Below are positions 33,616 to 42,465 of a DNA stretch of 64,000 bases, piece after piece. Both the position numbers and the translations under genes were made by a program. The first letter of the stretch is position 1, and every line of letters starts with the position of its first letter. The stretch is taken from positions 62,001 through 126,000 of the forward strand of contig CAVSGZ010000010.1 of NCBI GenBank assembly GCA_963727765.1, written 5' to 3'. Under the pieces are notes generated by a model that made no database searches, was not told the origin of the DNA, and worked only from the letters and a program-made list of their open reading frames with translations. The stretch is from FEN-299 sp963727765 (GTDB lineage: Bacteria > Acidobacteriota > Vicinamibacteria > Vicinamibacterales > Fen-181).

Positions 33616-34632
33616 CACGCGGTCCTGCCCGCGCGCAGCGACGGCCGCCACCGCCGCCGCCACCTTCAGGAGCTTCGTCCGGTCGGCACTCGGGCCCGCC
33701 GCGATCGAGTCGATCTGCCGTTCCTGCTCGCGAACCGCCGCGTAGGCCGCGTCGAGTTCGACACGCGCAAAGGTAATCGTATCGCCCGGCGCCGCCTGCG
33801 CGAGGCGAGGCAGGTCCGGGCCGATCACGGTGGCGATCTTCGTGTACCCGCCCGCCGTGCCGCGGTCGGCGAACAGGACGATCGGCACGCCGTCGCCCGC
33901 CACCTGGACGGCGCCGAACGGCGTGCCGTCGGAGACGATGTCCGGGCCGCGGAGATGCTCGATGGCGGGCCCCGTCAGGCGATAGCCCATCCGGTCCGAC
34001 TGCGGGGCCACCGTGTAGCTGGACGACAGGAAGGTGTCGATGCCGCGCGGCGTGAACCGGTCCGCCTGCGGCCCGAGCACCACGCGCAGGCCCTGCGCGT
34101 GCCCATAGACCGGCCGGGATGCCTCCGGCATCCGAAGCGCGCCGCCGAGCAGCACCGGGCGATCGCCGCACAGGTGCAAGATGTCGCCCGCCTTCAGCGG
34201 CCGGCCTGCGACGCCGCCGAGTTTCGAGCGCGTGTAGGTCGACCGGCTCCCGAGCACGACGGGGACGTCGATGCCGCCGGCAACAGCGAGGTAAGCGCGC
34301 AGGCCGTCCCTGGGCTGGCCGAAGGAGAGCACCGCCCCCGCGTCGACCAGCACCGACTGCCATCGAGGCACCGGGCGCCCGTCGAGCCGGGCGGTCAGAT
34401 CGGCCCCTGTCAGCGCAATCGTGGCCGGCACCAGGAACGTCAACCGCGGGCCCACGAGCGTCACCTCGAGCCCGGCCGAGTCGTCGGCGTTGCCAACGAG
34501 GCGGTTGGCGGCGCGCAGCGAGAACCGGTCGAGCGCGCCCGAGGTCGGCACGCCGTACCGCTGGTATCCGTAGCGCCCGAGGTCCTGCACGGTCGTCAGC
34601 ATGCCGCCGTCGATCACCTCGATGGCCTTCAC
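33613..34632 (-). CDS. pxpC: 5-oxoprolinase subunit PxpC (biotin-dependent carboxyltransferase-like domain)
   Basis: The 339-residue KipA/AHS2-type subunit works with PxpA and PxpB in ATP-dependent opening of 5-oxoproline to glutamate. Recognisable segments are VIDGGMLTTVQDLGRYGYQRYGV, NRLVGNADDSAGLEVTLVG, RAYLAVAGGIDVP, SDGTPFGAVQVAGDGVPIVL and GGYTKIATV. The start is GTG at 34632 and overlaps pxpB by 4 bases (GTGA), which indicates coupled translation. The stop codon is supplied by a REP-like element. The order pxpA-pxpB-pxpC is the usual one. Confidence 0.93.
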   Translation of the reverse strand: MKAIEVIDGGMLTTVQDLGRYGYQRYGVPTSGALDRFSLRAANRLVGNADDSAGLEVTLVGPRLTFLVPATIALTGADLTARLDGRPVPRWQSVLVDAGAVLSFGQPRDGLRAYLAVAGGIDVPVVLGSRSTYTRSKLGGVAGRPLKAGDILHLCGDRPVLLGGALRMPEASRPVYGHAQGLRVVLGPQADRFTPRGIDTFLSSSYTVAPQSDRMGYRLTGPAIEHLRGPDIVSDGTPFGAVQVAGDGVPIVLFADRGTAGGYTKIATVIGPDLPRLAQAAPGDTITFARVELDAAYAAVREQERQIDSIAAGPSADRTKLLKVAAAVAAVAARGQDRV

Positions 34633-35360
34633 GCGGTCAGCTCCCTGGCGGTGAGCGTCCAGGTACCTGCCTTCAGGCCATCCTGGATGCGCTGGTACTC
34701 GTCGCGGGTCACCGGCACGAACCTGATATAGTCGCCGGCCTCGACGACGACCGGCGGATGCCGGGTCGGATCGAAGAGCAGGACCGGCGTCCGGCCGATG
34801 AGCTGCCAGCCGCCCGGACTCTCCACCGGGTAGATGCCGGTCTGCTGCTGCGCGATGCCCACCGAGCCGGCGGGAATGGCCGTGCGCGGCGTCTTGAGGC
34901 GCGGCGCCGCAATCCGCTCCGACATGCCTCCGAGATAGGTGAACCCTGGGCTGAAGCCCATCATGTAGACCAGGTAGTCGGTGCCCGAGTGGACCGCCAC
35001 CACCTCGTCGGCCGTCAGTCCTGCGTGCTCGGCCACAAACGGCAGGTCCGGCCCGAAATCGCCGCCGTAGGATGTCGGGATCTCGACCACGCGCGGCGGC
35101 GGCGCCGGGGTGGCGGCCAGCCCCGACTCGAGTGCTTCGAGTCGGGCGCGAAGCGCATCGAACGTCGTCAGACGAGGGTCGTAAGAAACGAGCAGCGAGC
35201 GATAGGTGGGGACCAGATCGACCACGCCGTTGGCTTTCGCCCGATCGACGGCCATGCACAACTCGCGAACGCGGCGGTTGATGGCGGGATCGATCCGGTC
35301 GCCGAATTCGACGACCAGCGCGGCTTCGCCAGCCACGAGGTAGCGTGTCGCGTCGGCCAT
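34629..35360 (-). CDS. pxpB: 5-oxoprolinase subunit PxpB (KipI/AHS1)
   Basis: The 243-residue cyclophilin-like subunit carries the family signatures RYLVAGEAALVVEFGD, YRSLLVSYDP, TDYLVYMMGFSPGFTYLGGM, RTAIPAGSVGIAQQQTGIYP and SPGGWQLIGRTPV. With PxpC it forms the ATP-dependent partner complex of PxpA. It overlaps pxpA by one base and pxpC by four. In the related Kip system these domains inhibit a kinase, but co-occurrence with pxpA makes oxoprolinase the better call. Confidence 0.93.
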   Translation of the reverse strand: MADATRYLVAGEAALVVEFGDRIDPAINRRVRELCMAVDRAKANGVVDLVPTYRSLLVSYDPRLTTFDALRARLEALESGLAATPAPPPRVVEIPTSYGGDFGPDLPFVAEHAGLTADEVVAVHSGTDYLVYMMGFSPGFTYLGGMSERIAAPRLKTPRTAIPAGSVGIAQQQTGIYPVESPGGWQLIGRTPVLLFDPTRHPPVVVEAGDYIRFVPVTRDEYQRIQDGLKAGTWTLTARELTA

Positions 35361-36130
35361 CAGGCCAGCCCTTTCGCGCCGAGGGGCGTCAGCACCACGC
35401 CCGCCTTCTCGAGCGCGGCCCTGAGGCTGGACGCCAGCGCGACGGCGCCCGGCGTGTCGCCGTGCAGGCACAGCGTGTCCGCCTCGACGTGCACCACCTC
35501 GCCCGTGATCGCGACGACCGTGCCTTCGGTGACCAGCCGGACGCTGCGCTCGATGACCTGCCGCAGGTCGTGGATCACGGCTCCGGGCTTCGACCGCGGC
35601 ACCAGCGTGCCGTCCGCCATCAGCGCGCGGTCGGCGAACGCCTCGCGGGCGACGCGCAACCCCATCTGTTCGGCCTCGTCCGCCCACCTCGAGCCCGCCA
35701 GCGCGACGAGGATCAACGACGGATCGCACTCGATCACCGCGTCGCCGATCGCACGGGCCAGCGGGCCGCCGGGAGCCGCCATGTTGTAGAGCGCACCGTG
35801 AGGCTTCACGTGCTGGAGCCGCTTGGCGCTCGTGAACGCCGTCAGGGCGCCGATCTGGTAGACGAGGTCGTCGCGCACGTCGTCCGGCGTCGCCGCGAGA
35901 TTGCGGCGGCCGAACCCGCGCAGGTCCGGGAAGCCCGGGTGCGCGCCGATGCCGACGCCGTGGGCCTCGGCGAGGCACACCGTCCGCCGCATGATGGCGG
36001 GGTCGCCCGCGTGGAAGCCGCACGCGACGTTGGCCGAGGTGACGACCTTGATCACCTCCTCGTCGAGGCCCAGCTTCCAGTCCCCGAACCCTTCGCCCAT
36101 GTCGCAGTTGAAGTCGAACCTGATTGGCAT
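35360..36130 (-). CDS. pxpA: 5-oxoprolinase subunit PxpA (LamB/YcsF family)
   Basis: The 256-residue LamB/YcsF protein begins with the classic metal-binding start FDFNCDMGEGFGDWKLG. It continues SANVACGFHAGDPAIMRRTV, GAHPGFPDLRGFGRR, HVKPHGALYNM and VVHVEADTLCLHGDTPGAV. It binds 5-oxoproline and carries out ring opening with PxpBC. It is the first gene of the pxpABC block and follows the M28 peptidase gene after six bases, so pyroglutamate released by peptide breakdown may be recycled by the same operon (inference from layout). Confidence 0.94.
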   Translation of the reverse strand: MPIRFDFNCDMGEGFGDWKLGLDEEVIKVVTSANVACGFHAGDPAIMRRTVCLAEAHGVGIGAHPGFPDLRGFGRRNLAATPDDVRDDLVYQIGALTAFTSAKRLQHVKPHGALYNMAAPGGPLARAIGDAVIECDPSLILVALAGSRWADEAEQMGLRVAREAFADRALMADGTLVPRSKPGAVIHDLRQVIERSVRLVTEGTVVAITGEVVHVEADTLCLHGDTPGAVALASSLRAALEKAGVVLTPLGAKGLA

Positions 36131-36136
36131 CGCGTG

Positions 36137-38509
36137 TTACTCCTGTCCGGGCGGCGCGACCGGTGCCGGCGCCTCGGGGACCGGCCACGGCATGACGAAG
36201 TCGGACTCGGGCGACCACACGAACGTCTCCTGCGGCAACCAGGCCGGCAGGCGCTGCCAGCCGACGCCGCCGGGCACTCCGTACACCCGGGCCAGCACCC
36301 GCGCCTCGGACCACTTCTGCAGCGCGCCGTGGCCGACCCGCAGACGCAGGGTCAGCCCTGCCGCCGGCACCGGCGTCACGGTCGCGCGCCAGATCCCGTC
36401 GCGGACGATGCCCCGCAGGCTGGCTTCGACGGGTGTCACACCCGCAGGCAGGACAAACGCCGCACCAGTCCCCTCGAGGCCGGACTTGACGGTGGTCTCG
36501 ATGTACATGTCCTCGGTGCCGGGAATCGGCTGCGCGGCACACTGGACCTCGAGCGGCGGCGCCACGAGTCGGGAGGCCGCCGCGCGGTACTGGAACACTC
36601 CGCCGACCGGACGGAGCAGCTTCAGCGACCGCGCGGTCGACGTCAGCGGTTCCCAGTCGCGCGGCGCGCCCTCCTTGGTGCCGACCGGAGACGAGTCGCG
36701 CTCGTGCGTGCCGGCCTCCCACCACGCCTGGCGCGCGACCAGGTCCTCGGCGAAGCGTAGCGTCCGTCGCTCAGGCCTCTCCGGCGAATAGGCCGGCTCG
36801 ACCGCCATCACCCACGAGACGGCCACGACGCCCAGCAGCAGCAGGGAGGTGATGACGCTCGAGGGCAGCCAGTGCGACTGGCGCCCGATCAGCAGAATTG
36901 CCAGGCAGGGGCCGACGGTCATCGCCGCCGCGACAAGCAGCGCCGGGAACAGCCACGCCGGCGGCGCCACCGTCAACGAGCCGAAGAGACCGACGACGAA
37001 CTCGAGCAGTGGCCAGACCAGCGGGATCCAGAGCAGCCCGGCCACGACCGCCACCACGAGGGCGATGAGGCGGCCGACCGCGACATGGCGCGCCGGCAGG
37101 GCGAGCACGAGCACCGAGGCGACGAGCAGCGGCCACGTGAAGAGGTAGCCGATGCCCGGCGCGGCGCGCTGGAGCACGGCCAGCACGATCGCCCAGACCG
37201 GGAGCGCGAGCATCCACACGCAGGCGGGCAGGGCGGCGGGGCCGACCATCACGGGCACGCTCCTCCCGAGGAGATCGAACAGCCAGAGCGCGGTTAGCGT
37301 GACGGTCAGCAGGAACAGGAGAAAGACGCCGGCCTGGCCGTACCACGGCTGCTCGAGCCCGGTGCCGAGCCTCAACAGGGCGCACCCAAGCCAGAGCGCG
37401 CCGAAGACGATCACCACGCCCGCCAGCGACCAGATGGCCGTGATGATGACCCGCGCCGTGCCGATCTCCTCGTGCGCCGCCAGGAAGGCCTTGTAGGTCG
37501 CCAGCAGCCCGAGGACGAACGCGATGACGGCGAAGATCAGCGTGCGGGTCGACGAGTAGGCGAACGCCGTCAGGCCCGCGACGTCGAAGAACGTGCCGTT
37601 GTCGAGCGTGCGCGCGCTGATATCGGTTGAATCGAGCCGCTCCACCAGCCGCACGGCGTTGTTGCCCAGGGTGTTGAGCGTGGCGAGCTCTAGATTCGAT
37701 GGTTCGTCGAGGTGCGTGTGGTAGGCGAACGTGTTGCCGGTGGGAGCGAAGTCGAGGCCCGGCAGGCCCCCCTGCTTGAGGACCGAGAAATCGGTGTCGT
37801 TGGGCAGGCGGTGGTAGATTTCAGTGAACAGCGAGGACCCTGCGGGGAAAGGCGCGGCCGCCGCCCACGCCGCGGCCAGCCAGGAGTTGCCCGGGCCGGC
37901 CTGGAACAGCCGCGCGGGGCCGGTCGTGCCGACAGCCTCGAAATTCACGAACGCCCGCACGGCGCCAAACTCCGGCGTGTTCCTGAGCGCGCGTGCCCCC
38001 ATCAGGCCGAGTTCCTCGCCGTCGGTGATCGCGATGAGCAGCGTGTACCTCGGGTCGGGCCTCGACGCCAGCACGCGCCCGGCTTCCAGGCACACGGCCA
38101 CGCCCAGCCCGTCGTCGGCCGCCCCGCGCGACTCCCATCGTGAATCGTGGTGGCTGACGAGCGCGATGGCCTCGTGTTGCCGGCCCGGACGGGTGGCGAT
38201 GATGTTGACGACGGGGACCGACAGCCCGGAATCGGTGTCGGACAGGGCTTCCTGTAGACGGACCTCGAACCCGGCCTGCCGCAGTTCAGCCGCGATGTAG
38301 TCGCGCGCCCGGTGGTCCGCCTCGCTACCCGTCGGCCTCGACCCGAACGCGGTGCCCAGCATGCGGATGTGCTTGGAGGCGCGGTCGAGCGAGAAGCCCG
38401 TGGTGGTGCGATCTCGGCACGCCGCTGCGGTGAGGAGCACCGCGAGACAGGCAACGCCGGCAACCAGACGGCGGAATGGCGGCAGCGCGGTCGAGCGAAT
38501 CGACGGCAT
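36137..38509 (-). CDS. membrane-bound M28-family zinc aminopeptidase with polytopic C-terminal half
   Basis: A 790-residue protein. The N-terminus (LVAGVACLAVLLTAAACRD) has a lipobox-like end. The M28 domain (about 40-300) shows SHHDSRWESRGAADDGLGVA (first zinc ligands), DGEELGLMGARAL (catalytic Glu pair), NFEAVG and a His in YHTHLDEPSN. A second half of eight or nine transmembrane helices (about 330-590) and an extracytoplasmic beta-rich tail follow. The architecture resembles eukaryotic ERMP1/Fxna peptidases, in which M28 is joined to a multi-helix region. It starts the transcription unit leading into pxpABC. Confidence 0.9.
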   Translation of the reverse strand: MPSIRSTALPPFRRLVAGVACLAVLLTAAACRDRTTTGFSLDRASKHIRMLGTAFGSRPTGSEADHRARDYIAAELRQAGFEVRLQEALSDTDSGLSVPVVNIIATRPGRQHEAIALVSHHDSRWESRGAADDGLGVAVCLEAGRVLASRPDPRYTLLIAITDGEELGLMGARALRNTPEFGAVRAFVNFEAVGTTGPARLFQAGPGNSWLAAAWAAAAPFPAGSSLFTEIYHRLPNDTDFSVLKQGGLPGLDFAPTGNTFAYHTHLDEPSNLELATLNTLGNNAVRLVERLDSTDISARTLDNGTFFDVAGLTAFAYSSTRTLIFAVIAFVLGLLATYKAFLAAHEEIGTARVIITAIWSLAGVVIVFGALWLGCALLRLGTGLEQPWYGQAGVFLLFLLTVTLTALWLFDLLGRSVPVMVGPAALPACVWMLALPVWAIVLAVLQRAAPGIGYLFTWPLLVASVLVLALPARHVAVGRLIALVVAVVAGLLWIPLVWPLLEFVVGLFGSLTVAPPAWLFPALLVAAAMTVGPCLAILLIGRQSHWLPSSVITSLLLLGVVAVSWVMAVEPAYSPERPERRTLRFAEDLVARQAWWEAGTHERDSSPVGTKEGAPRDWEPLTSTARSLKLLRPVGGVFQYRAAASRLVAPPLEVQCAAQPIPGTEDMYIETTVKSGLEGTGAAFVLPAGVTPVEASLRGIVRDGIWRATVTPVPAAGLTLRLRVGHGALQKWSEARVLARVYGVPGGVGWQRLPAWLPQETFVWSPESDFVMPWPVPEAPAPVAPPGQE

Positions 38510-38548
38510 TCGGGGATTCTACGGCACGTTGGCCCTCAGGGATCTGGT

Positions 38549-38618
38549 GATCTTGCGATCTTGCGATCTTGCGACGCGAGAATGTCCACTACGCCGGGAG
38601 CCGCAAGCCGCGAGCCGC
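38549..38618. repeat. two short tandem repeats in the M28/M24 intergenic region
   Basis: At 38549-38574 there are 3.25 perfect copies of the 8-mer GATCTTGC. At 38598-38618 there are three heptamers, GAGCCGC, AAGCCGC and GAGCCGC, the same unit type that ends the aspartase-like gene at 1871-1905. Both lie between divergent genes, so they may overlap promoter DNA. Confidence 0.75.
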
Positions 38619-38684
38619 TGGCCTGTGCTATGCTGCGGCGGCCGGACCGGTGGGCTCGGATCGTGGACACGACAGGAGGCTGTT

Positions 38685-39866
38685 ATGCCGGATATCGCGC
38701 GGATCCAGGGTGAGTTGAAGGCGGCGGGCGTCGACGGGTGGCTGCTCTACGATTTTCACAATCGCGATGCCATCGCCTATCACGTGCTGGGGATGGATTA
38801 CGGGAAGTTCACGAGTCGCCGGTGGTTCTACTGGATTCCCACCGTCGGCGAGCCCATCCGCCTCGCCCACAAGGTCGAGTCCACCAAGCTCGACTCGCTG
38901 CCCGGCGAAAGACGGCTCTACCTCTCGTGGCGCGAGCTGCACGCCGGCCTGAAGACGATGCTCGGCCCGGCGAAGAAGGTGGCGATGCAGTACTCGCCGA
39001 TGGCGAACATCCCCTACGTGTCGACTGTCGATGGCGGCACCATCGATCTCATCCGCTCGCTCGGGTTCGAGGTCGTCTCGTCGGCCGGCCTCGTGCAGAC
39101 GTTCCAGGCGGTGCTCGACGAGGCGGGCTACCGGTCGCACCTCGCGGCGGGCGAGCGCGTGCAGCGGATCAAGGACGAGGCGTTCGCGCTCATCGGCCGC
39201 GCGATCCGCGCCGGCGAGACGCTGACGCAGTACGACGTGCAGCAGTTCATCGCCCGGCGGTTCGGCGAAGAGGGCCTGACCTGCAAGGGCGAGTTCCCGA
39301 TCGTCGGCACCAACGAGCAGCCGGCCGACCCGCACTTCGAGCCCACGCCGGCCAACGCCCGGCCGATCAAGACGGGCGACACGGTGCTCATCGACCTCTG
39401 GGCCAAGCTCGACCAGAAGGGCGCCGTCTTCTACGACATCACCTGGTGCGGCTTCGTCGGCCAGAGGCCGCCCGCGAAGTACATTGAGATCTTCCACGTG
39501 GTTCGCGACGCCCGCAACGCCGCCCTCCACTTCATTCGCGGCCGCTACGCCGAGGGGAAGAAGCTGTACGGCTGGGAAGTGGACGACGCCTGCCGCCGCG
39601 TGGTCGAGAAGGCCGGGTACGGGCCGTACTTCCTCCACCGAACGGGCCATTCGATCGGCGAGGAGGTGCACGGCAACGGCGTGAACATCGACAACCTCGA
39701 GACCAAGGACGAGCGCGAGCTGGTGCCCGGCATCTGCTTCTCGATCGAACCAGGGATCTACCTGGCCGGCGAGATGGCCGTCCGGTCTGAGATCAACGTC
39801 TTCATCACGCCGGCGGGGAAGGTGGACGTGGCGGGAGAGATGCAGGACGAGCTGGTGTTGATCTAG
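38685..39866 (+). CDS. M24-family metallopeptidase (Xaa-Pro aminopeptidase-like)
   Basis: The 393-residue protein has a creatinase-type N-terminal domain and a pita-bread catalytic domain. Metal ligands sit in DTVLIDLWAKLD (first Asp), VFYDITWCGF (second Asp), TGHSIGEEVHGNG (His), FSIEPGIY (Glu) and RSEINVFI (last Glu). It should remove N-terminal residues ahead of proline or similar. An AGGAGG ribosome-binding site lies at 38674-38679, five bases before the ATG, fixing the start. It is followed by a sodium:solute symporter gene. Confidence 0.92.
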   Translation: MPDIARIQGELKAAGVDGWLLYDFHNRDAIAYHVLGMDYGKFTSRRWFYWIPTVGEPIRLAHKVESTKLDSLPGERRLYLSWRELHAGLKTMLGPAKKVAMQYSPMANIPYVSTVDGGTIDLIRSLGFEVVSSAGLVQTFQAVLDEAGYRSHLAAGERVQRIKDEAFALIGRAIRAGETLTQYDVQQFIARRFGEEGLTCKGEFPIVGTNEQPADPHFEPTPANARPIKTGDTVLIDLWAKLDQKGAVFYDITWCGFVGQRPPAKYIEIFHVVRDARNAALHFIRGRYAEGKKLYGWEVDDACRRVVEKAGYGPYFLHRTGHSIGEEVHGNGVNIDNLETKDERELVPGICFSIEPGIYLAGEMAVRSEINVFITPAGKVDVAGEMQDELVLI

Positions 39867-39869
39867 CCG

Positions 39870-39940
39870 GGATCGGGGATCGGGGATCAGGGATCGGGGA
39901 TCGACCCCGACCTCTGATCCCTGACCCCTGACCCCTGATT
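39870..39940. repeat. two heptamer blocks between the M24 peptidase and symporter genes
   Basis: Block 1 is five units of GGGATCG (one GGGATCA) at 39870-39904. Block 2 is CTCTGAT, CCCTGAC, CCCTGAC, CCCTGAT at 39913-39940. The two blocks are partly complementary (GGGATCAGGG against CCCTGATCCC-like sequence) and can fold together. They begin 4 bases after the M24 stop and end just before the symporter ribosome-binding site. Confidence 0.85.
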
Positions 39941-39953
39941 CTCGGGAGGAACC

Positions 39954-41480
39954 GTGGGCTATTCGTATCTGTACGTGATTCTGGCCTACCTGCTGGTGAT
40001 GACCGGCTACAACATCTACCGGTCGAGGCAGGTGAAGTCGCAGGACGACTTCATGGTGGCGGGGCGCAGCCTGTCGCTGACCAAGATGGTGTTCACGCTG
40101 GTCTGCACGTGGATCGGCTCGGGCACCTTCATCGCGGGCGCCGAGTACGCCTCCTACGCGGGGTGGAGCGCGATCTGGCAGCCGGCCGGCGCGTTTCTCG
40201 GCATCGCGATCATCTACTTCATCGCCGCCAGGATCCGGACGTTCGGGCAGTACACCGTGGGCGACATCCTCGAGGTGCGCTACGGCCGCTTCGCCCGTCT
40301 GTTCGGCGCGCTCGCGCTCATCATCGCGTTCACGACAATCGTCGCCTACCAGTTCCGCGCGGGCGGCTACATCCTGAACGTGATCACCGACGGCTACATC
40401 TCGCTCCAGGTCGGCCAGACGATCACCGCGTGCTTCGTCATCGGGTTCGTGACCATCGGCGGCATGGTGGCCGTGGCGCACACCGACCTGCCGAACGGCA
40501 TCATCATCGTGTCGGCCTGCCTGTTGGCCGTGCCGTTCGTCATCGCGTCGGCCGGCGGCTGGGCGCATGCGCACGTCGTGCTCGACCCGGCCAAGTTCCA
40601 GGTGTTCGCCCAGGACTTCGGCAAGTACCCGGCGCTCAAGGGGCTGGCCTACTTCCTCTCGACGCTGCTGCTGCTGATGGGCGTGCAGTCGATGTACCAG
40701 AAGTTCTACTCGGCCAAGTCGCCCGCCGAAGCGAAGAAGGCCGTGGCGATCTGGATCGTGGGCACGATCGTCGTGGAGACGATCGTGATCGCCATCGCGG
40801 TCTACGCCTCGGTGTACAACATCGAGTTCCACAAGGCCTGGGACGGCCGGGCGCTGGTGCTCAACGCGGCGCGCTACATGGTGCCGTGGCCGGTGGGGGT
40901 GCTGCTGCTCGGCGCGGCGTGCGCCGTCGTGCTCTCGACGGGCATGAACTACCTGCTCTCGTCGAGCTCGAACGTGATGCGCGACATCTACCAGGGGATG
41001 ATCAACCCGAAGGCCGATCCGACCAAGATGGTGGCGCTGCAGAAGGTGTTCATCGTCGTGATGGGCTTCTGCGCGTTCCTGATGATCTTCGTCCCGACCG
41101 TCATGAAGTCGCAGATCTCGATCCTGCAGTACGCCTACTTCGCCTACACGATGTACGGCGTGGCGGTGACGCCGGCGCTGTTCGCGGCGCTGACCTGGAG
41201 GCGGGCGACGTGGCAGGGAGGCCTGGCGTCGATCGTCGGCGGGGCGGTGGCGACCATCTTCTTCGAATTCGTGCTGAAGGCGATCGCGCCGGGGGTAATG
41301 GAGAGCGCGAACGGCCTGACCGGCGCCGCCGCGATGGCCTCGAACTTCGGCGCCGACCCGTGGGGGATCCCGAGCATCTACCCGTCGGCGATCATCTCGA
41401 TCGGGCTGCTCGTCGTCGTCAGCCTGTTGACGCCGAAGCCCGATCCGAAGACGCTGGAGCGGTTGTTCGGAAAATCCTAA
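39954..41480 (+). CDS. sodium:solute symporter (SSF) family transporter
   Basis: The 508-residue protein has thirteen predicted membrane helices and SSF features: the first-helix start YLYVILAYLLVMTGYNIYRS, the loop DDFMVAGRSLSLTKMVFTL, WIGSGTFIAGAEYA, YFIAARIRTFGQYTVGDILE, and VLSTGMNYLLSSSSNVMRDIY. It should import an organic solute with sodium. The substrate is unknown, but the adjacent peptidase suggests an amino acid or small peptide product. The start is GTG with a GGGAGGAA ribosome-binding site. The stop overlaps the convergent YggX-like gene by four bases. Confidence 0.92.
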   Translation: MGYSYLYVILAYLLVMTGYNIYRSRQVKSQDDFMVAGRSLSLTKMVFTLVCTWIGSGTFIAGAEYASYAGWSAIWQPAGAFLGIAIIYFIAARIRTFGQYTVGDILEVRYGRFARLFGALALIIAFTTIVAYQFRAGGYILNVITDGYISLQVGQTITACFVIGFVTIGGMVAVAHTDLPNGIIIVSACLLAVPFVIASAGGWAHAHVVLDPAKFQVFAQDFGKYPALKGLAYFLSTLLLLMGVQSMYQKFYSAKSPAEAKKAVAIWIVGTIVVETIVIAIAVYASVYNIEFHKAWDGRALVLNAARYMVPWPVGVLLLGAACAVVLSTGMNYLLSSSSNVMRDIYQGMINPKADPTKMVALQKVFIVVMGFCAFLMIFVPTVMKSQISILQYAYFAYTMYGVAVTPALFAALTWRRATWQGGLASIVGGAVATIFFEFVLKAIAPGVMESANGLTGAAAMASNFGADPWGIPSIYPSAIISIGLLVVVSLLTPKPDPKTLERLFGKS

Positions 41481-41740
41481 CCCTGGCTGAAGAAGAACTC
41501 TTCCATCGCGTGCGCCATCATGTCCTGGGCCTCTTTCTGCCAGGGCATCAGGCGGTACTCGTTCAGGAGCATCCGCATCCGGTCTTCCCACATCTTCCAG
41601 GCGCGCGCCGACACGTGCTCGTAGATCCGCTGGCCCAGCTCCCCGGGCCACGGCGGCTCGGCGAGCCCCGGCAGCTCGCGACCGAGCTTGACGCAATTCA
41701 CCATCCGCTCGCCCGACGGCGTTCCGCTCGACGACTGCAT
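41477..41740 (-). CDS. yggX: YggX-like Fe(II)-trafficking / oxidative-damage protection protein
   Basis: An 87-residue protein matching the YggX family over almost its whole length: MVNCVKLGRELPGL, PWPGELGQRIYEHVSARAWKMW, MLLNEYRL, and EEFFF at the C-terminus. YggX protects iron-sulfur clusters and takes part in iron handling, which would suit the many Fe-S enzymes encoded nearby. The N-terminal 12 residues ahead of MVNCVK are not conserved. An ATG at about 41704 would give the normal family start, and either is possible. Confidence 0.9.
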   Translation of the reverse strand: MQSSSGTPSGERMVNCVKLGRELPGLAEPPWPGELGQRIYEHVSARAWKMWEDRMRMLLNEYRLMPWQKEAQDMMAHAMEEFFFSQG

Positions 41741-41771
41741 GCTCAAGCCTCCACGTTTTCCTGATGGTATC

Positions 41772-42005
41772 ATGGCCCTTGTGAGCGACCTGGCCGCCAT
41801 CGAACCCGAAACCCGCCACCGCGGGTGCTGGTACGGCCGTCGGACCCCGCACTGGCGCGAGCCGTTGACGGTCCAGACGATCGAAGACGGCCAGCTCCTC
41901 TACTGCGCTCACCCGATGATGTTTCCGGTCGTGGGCTACGCGTTCGACGTCCGCAACTGCGCGGGCTGTGACGCGTTCAGGCCGCACCACACCCGCCGCC
42001 CGTAG
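41772..42005 (+). CDS. small Cys/His-containing protein of unknown function
   Basis: A 77-residue protein (MALVSDLAAIEPETRHRGCW at the start). Four cysteines (19, 45, 63, 66) and histidines at 47 and 72-73 are arranged as C, C-x-H, C-x2-C, H-H, which would suit a zinc or iron site. The C-x2-C (RNCAGCDAF) lies close to the C-terminus. A GTG at 41781 is an alternative start. It diverges from the yggX-like gene with 31 bases between starts. I do not recognise the family. Confidence 0.55.
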   Translation: MALVSDLAAIEPETRHRGCWYGRRTPHWREPLTVQTIEDGQLLYCAHPMMFPVVGYAFDVRNCAGCDAFRPHHTRRP

Positions 42006-42108
42006 ACCGATCGGCCGCCTCAGGCGTCTAAAGAGATAAGGGCGTGCGTATTTCGATGTCCCCAACGCATCAGGTCCCGGCATCTGCCGGATACCAGGGA
42101 GGTTAGCC

Positions 42109-42465
42109 GTGAGCGAAGGACGAAAGGAACGGCGCGGGTTCGCGTCGATGTCGCCGGACAAGCAGCGTGAGATAGCCAGCAAGGGCGGGCGGGCGGCGCA
42201 CCAGAAGGGCACTGCCCACGAATGGACGTCGGACGAGGCGCGGACGGCCGGCCGCAAGGGCGGCCAGATTAGTCGCGGCGGCCGCGGTCGGCTTCGCGAG
42301 TCGTCGGAGGGAATGGGCCACCCCGTGGGCAACCCCATGCCGTCGGCCTTCGGACCTCGGGTACCTGAGCAGCGCCTCGACGAACAGGGAATGCACGTGA
42401 GACCGCGCGCGGGCCGTTCGGCAATCAGTCGACGACCCGCGCAACCTGCACGCGCGCGTCGTTGA
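42109..42465 (+). CDS. KGG-repeat stress-associated protein (YciG/con-10-like)
   Basis: The 118-residue hydrophilic protein begins RKERRGFASMSPDKQREIAS and contains two KGG motifs (ASKGGRAAHQKG and GRKGGQISRGG), the hallmark of small stress-induced YciG/GsiB/con-10 proteins. These are largely disordered and thought to protect against desiccation or heat. A GGGAGG ribosome-binding site precedes the GTG start. The last 41 bases overlap the 3' end of the converging oxidoreductase gene. The C-terminal 50 residues are Arg/Pro-rich and not part of the family. Confidence 0.82.
   Translation: MSEGRKERRGFASMSPDKQREIASKGGRAAHQKGTAHEWTSDEARTAGRKGGQISRGGRGRLRESSEGMGHPVGNPMPSAFGPRVPEQRLDEQGMHVRPRAGRSAISRRPAQPARARR

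Noticed and set aside
29893..34731. 1612-residue plus-strand open frame across three genes
   Set aside because: It is antisense to the CocE-type hydrolase, the AMP-binding enzyme and pxpC, all with clear motifs, and has shadow-like composition.
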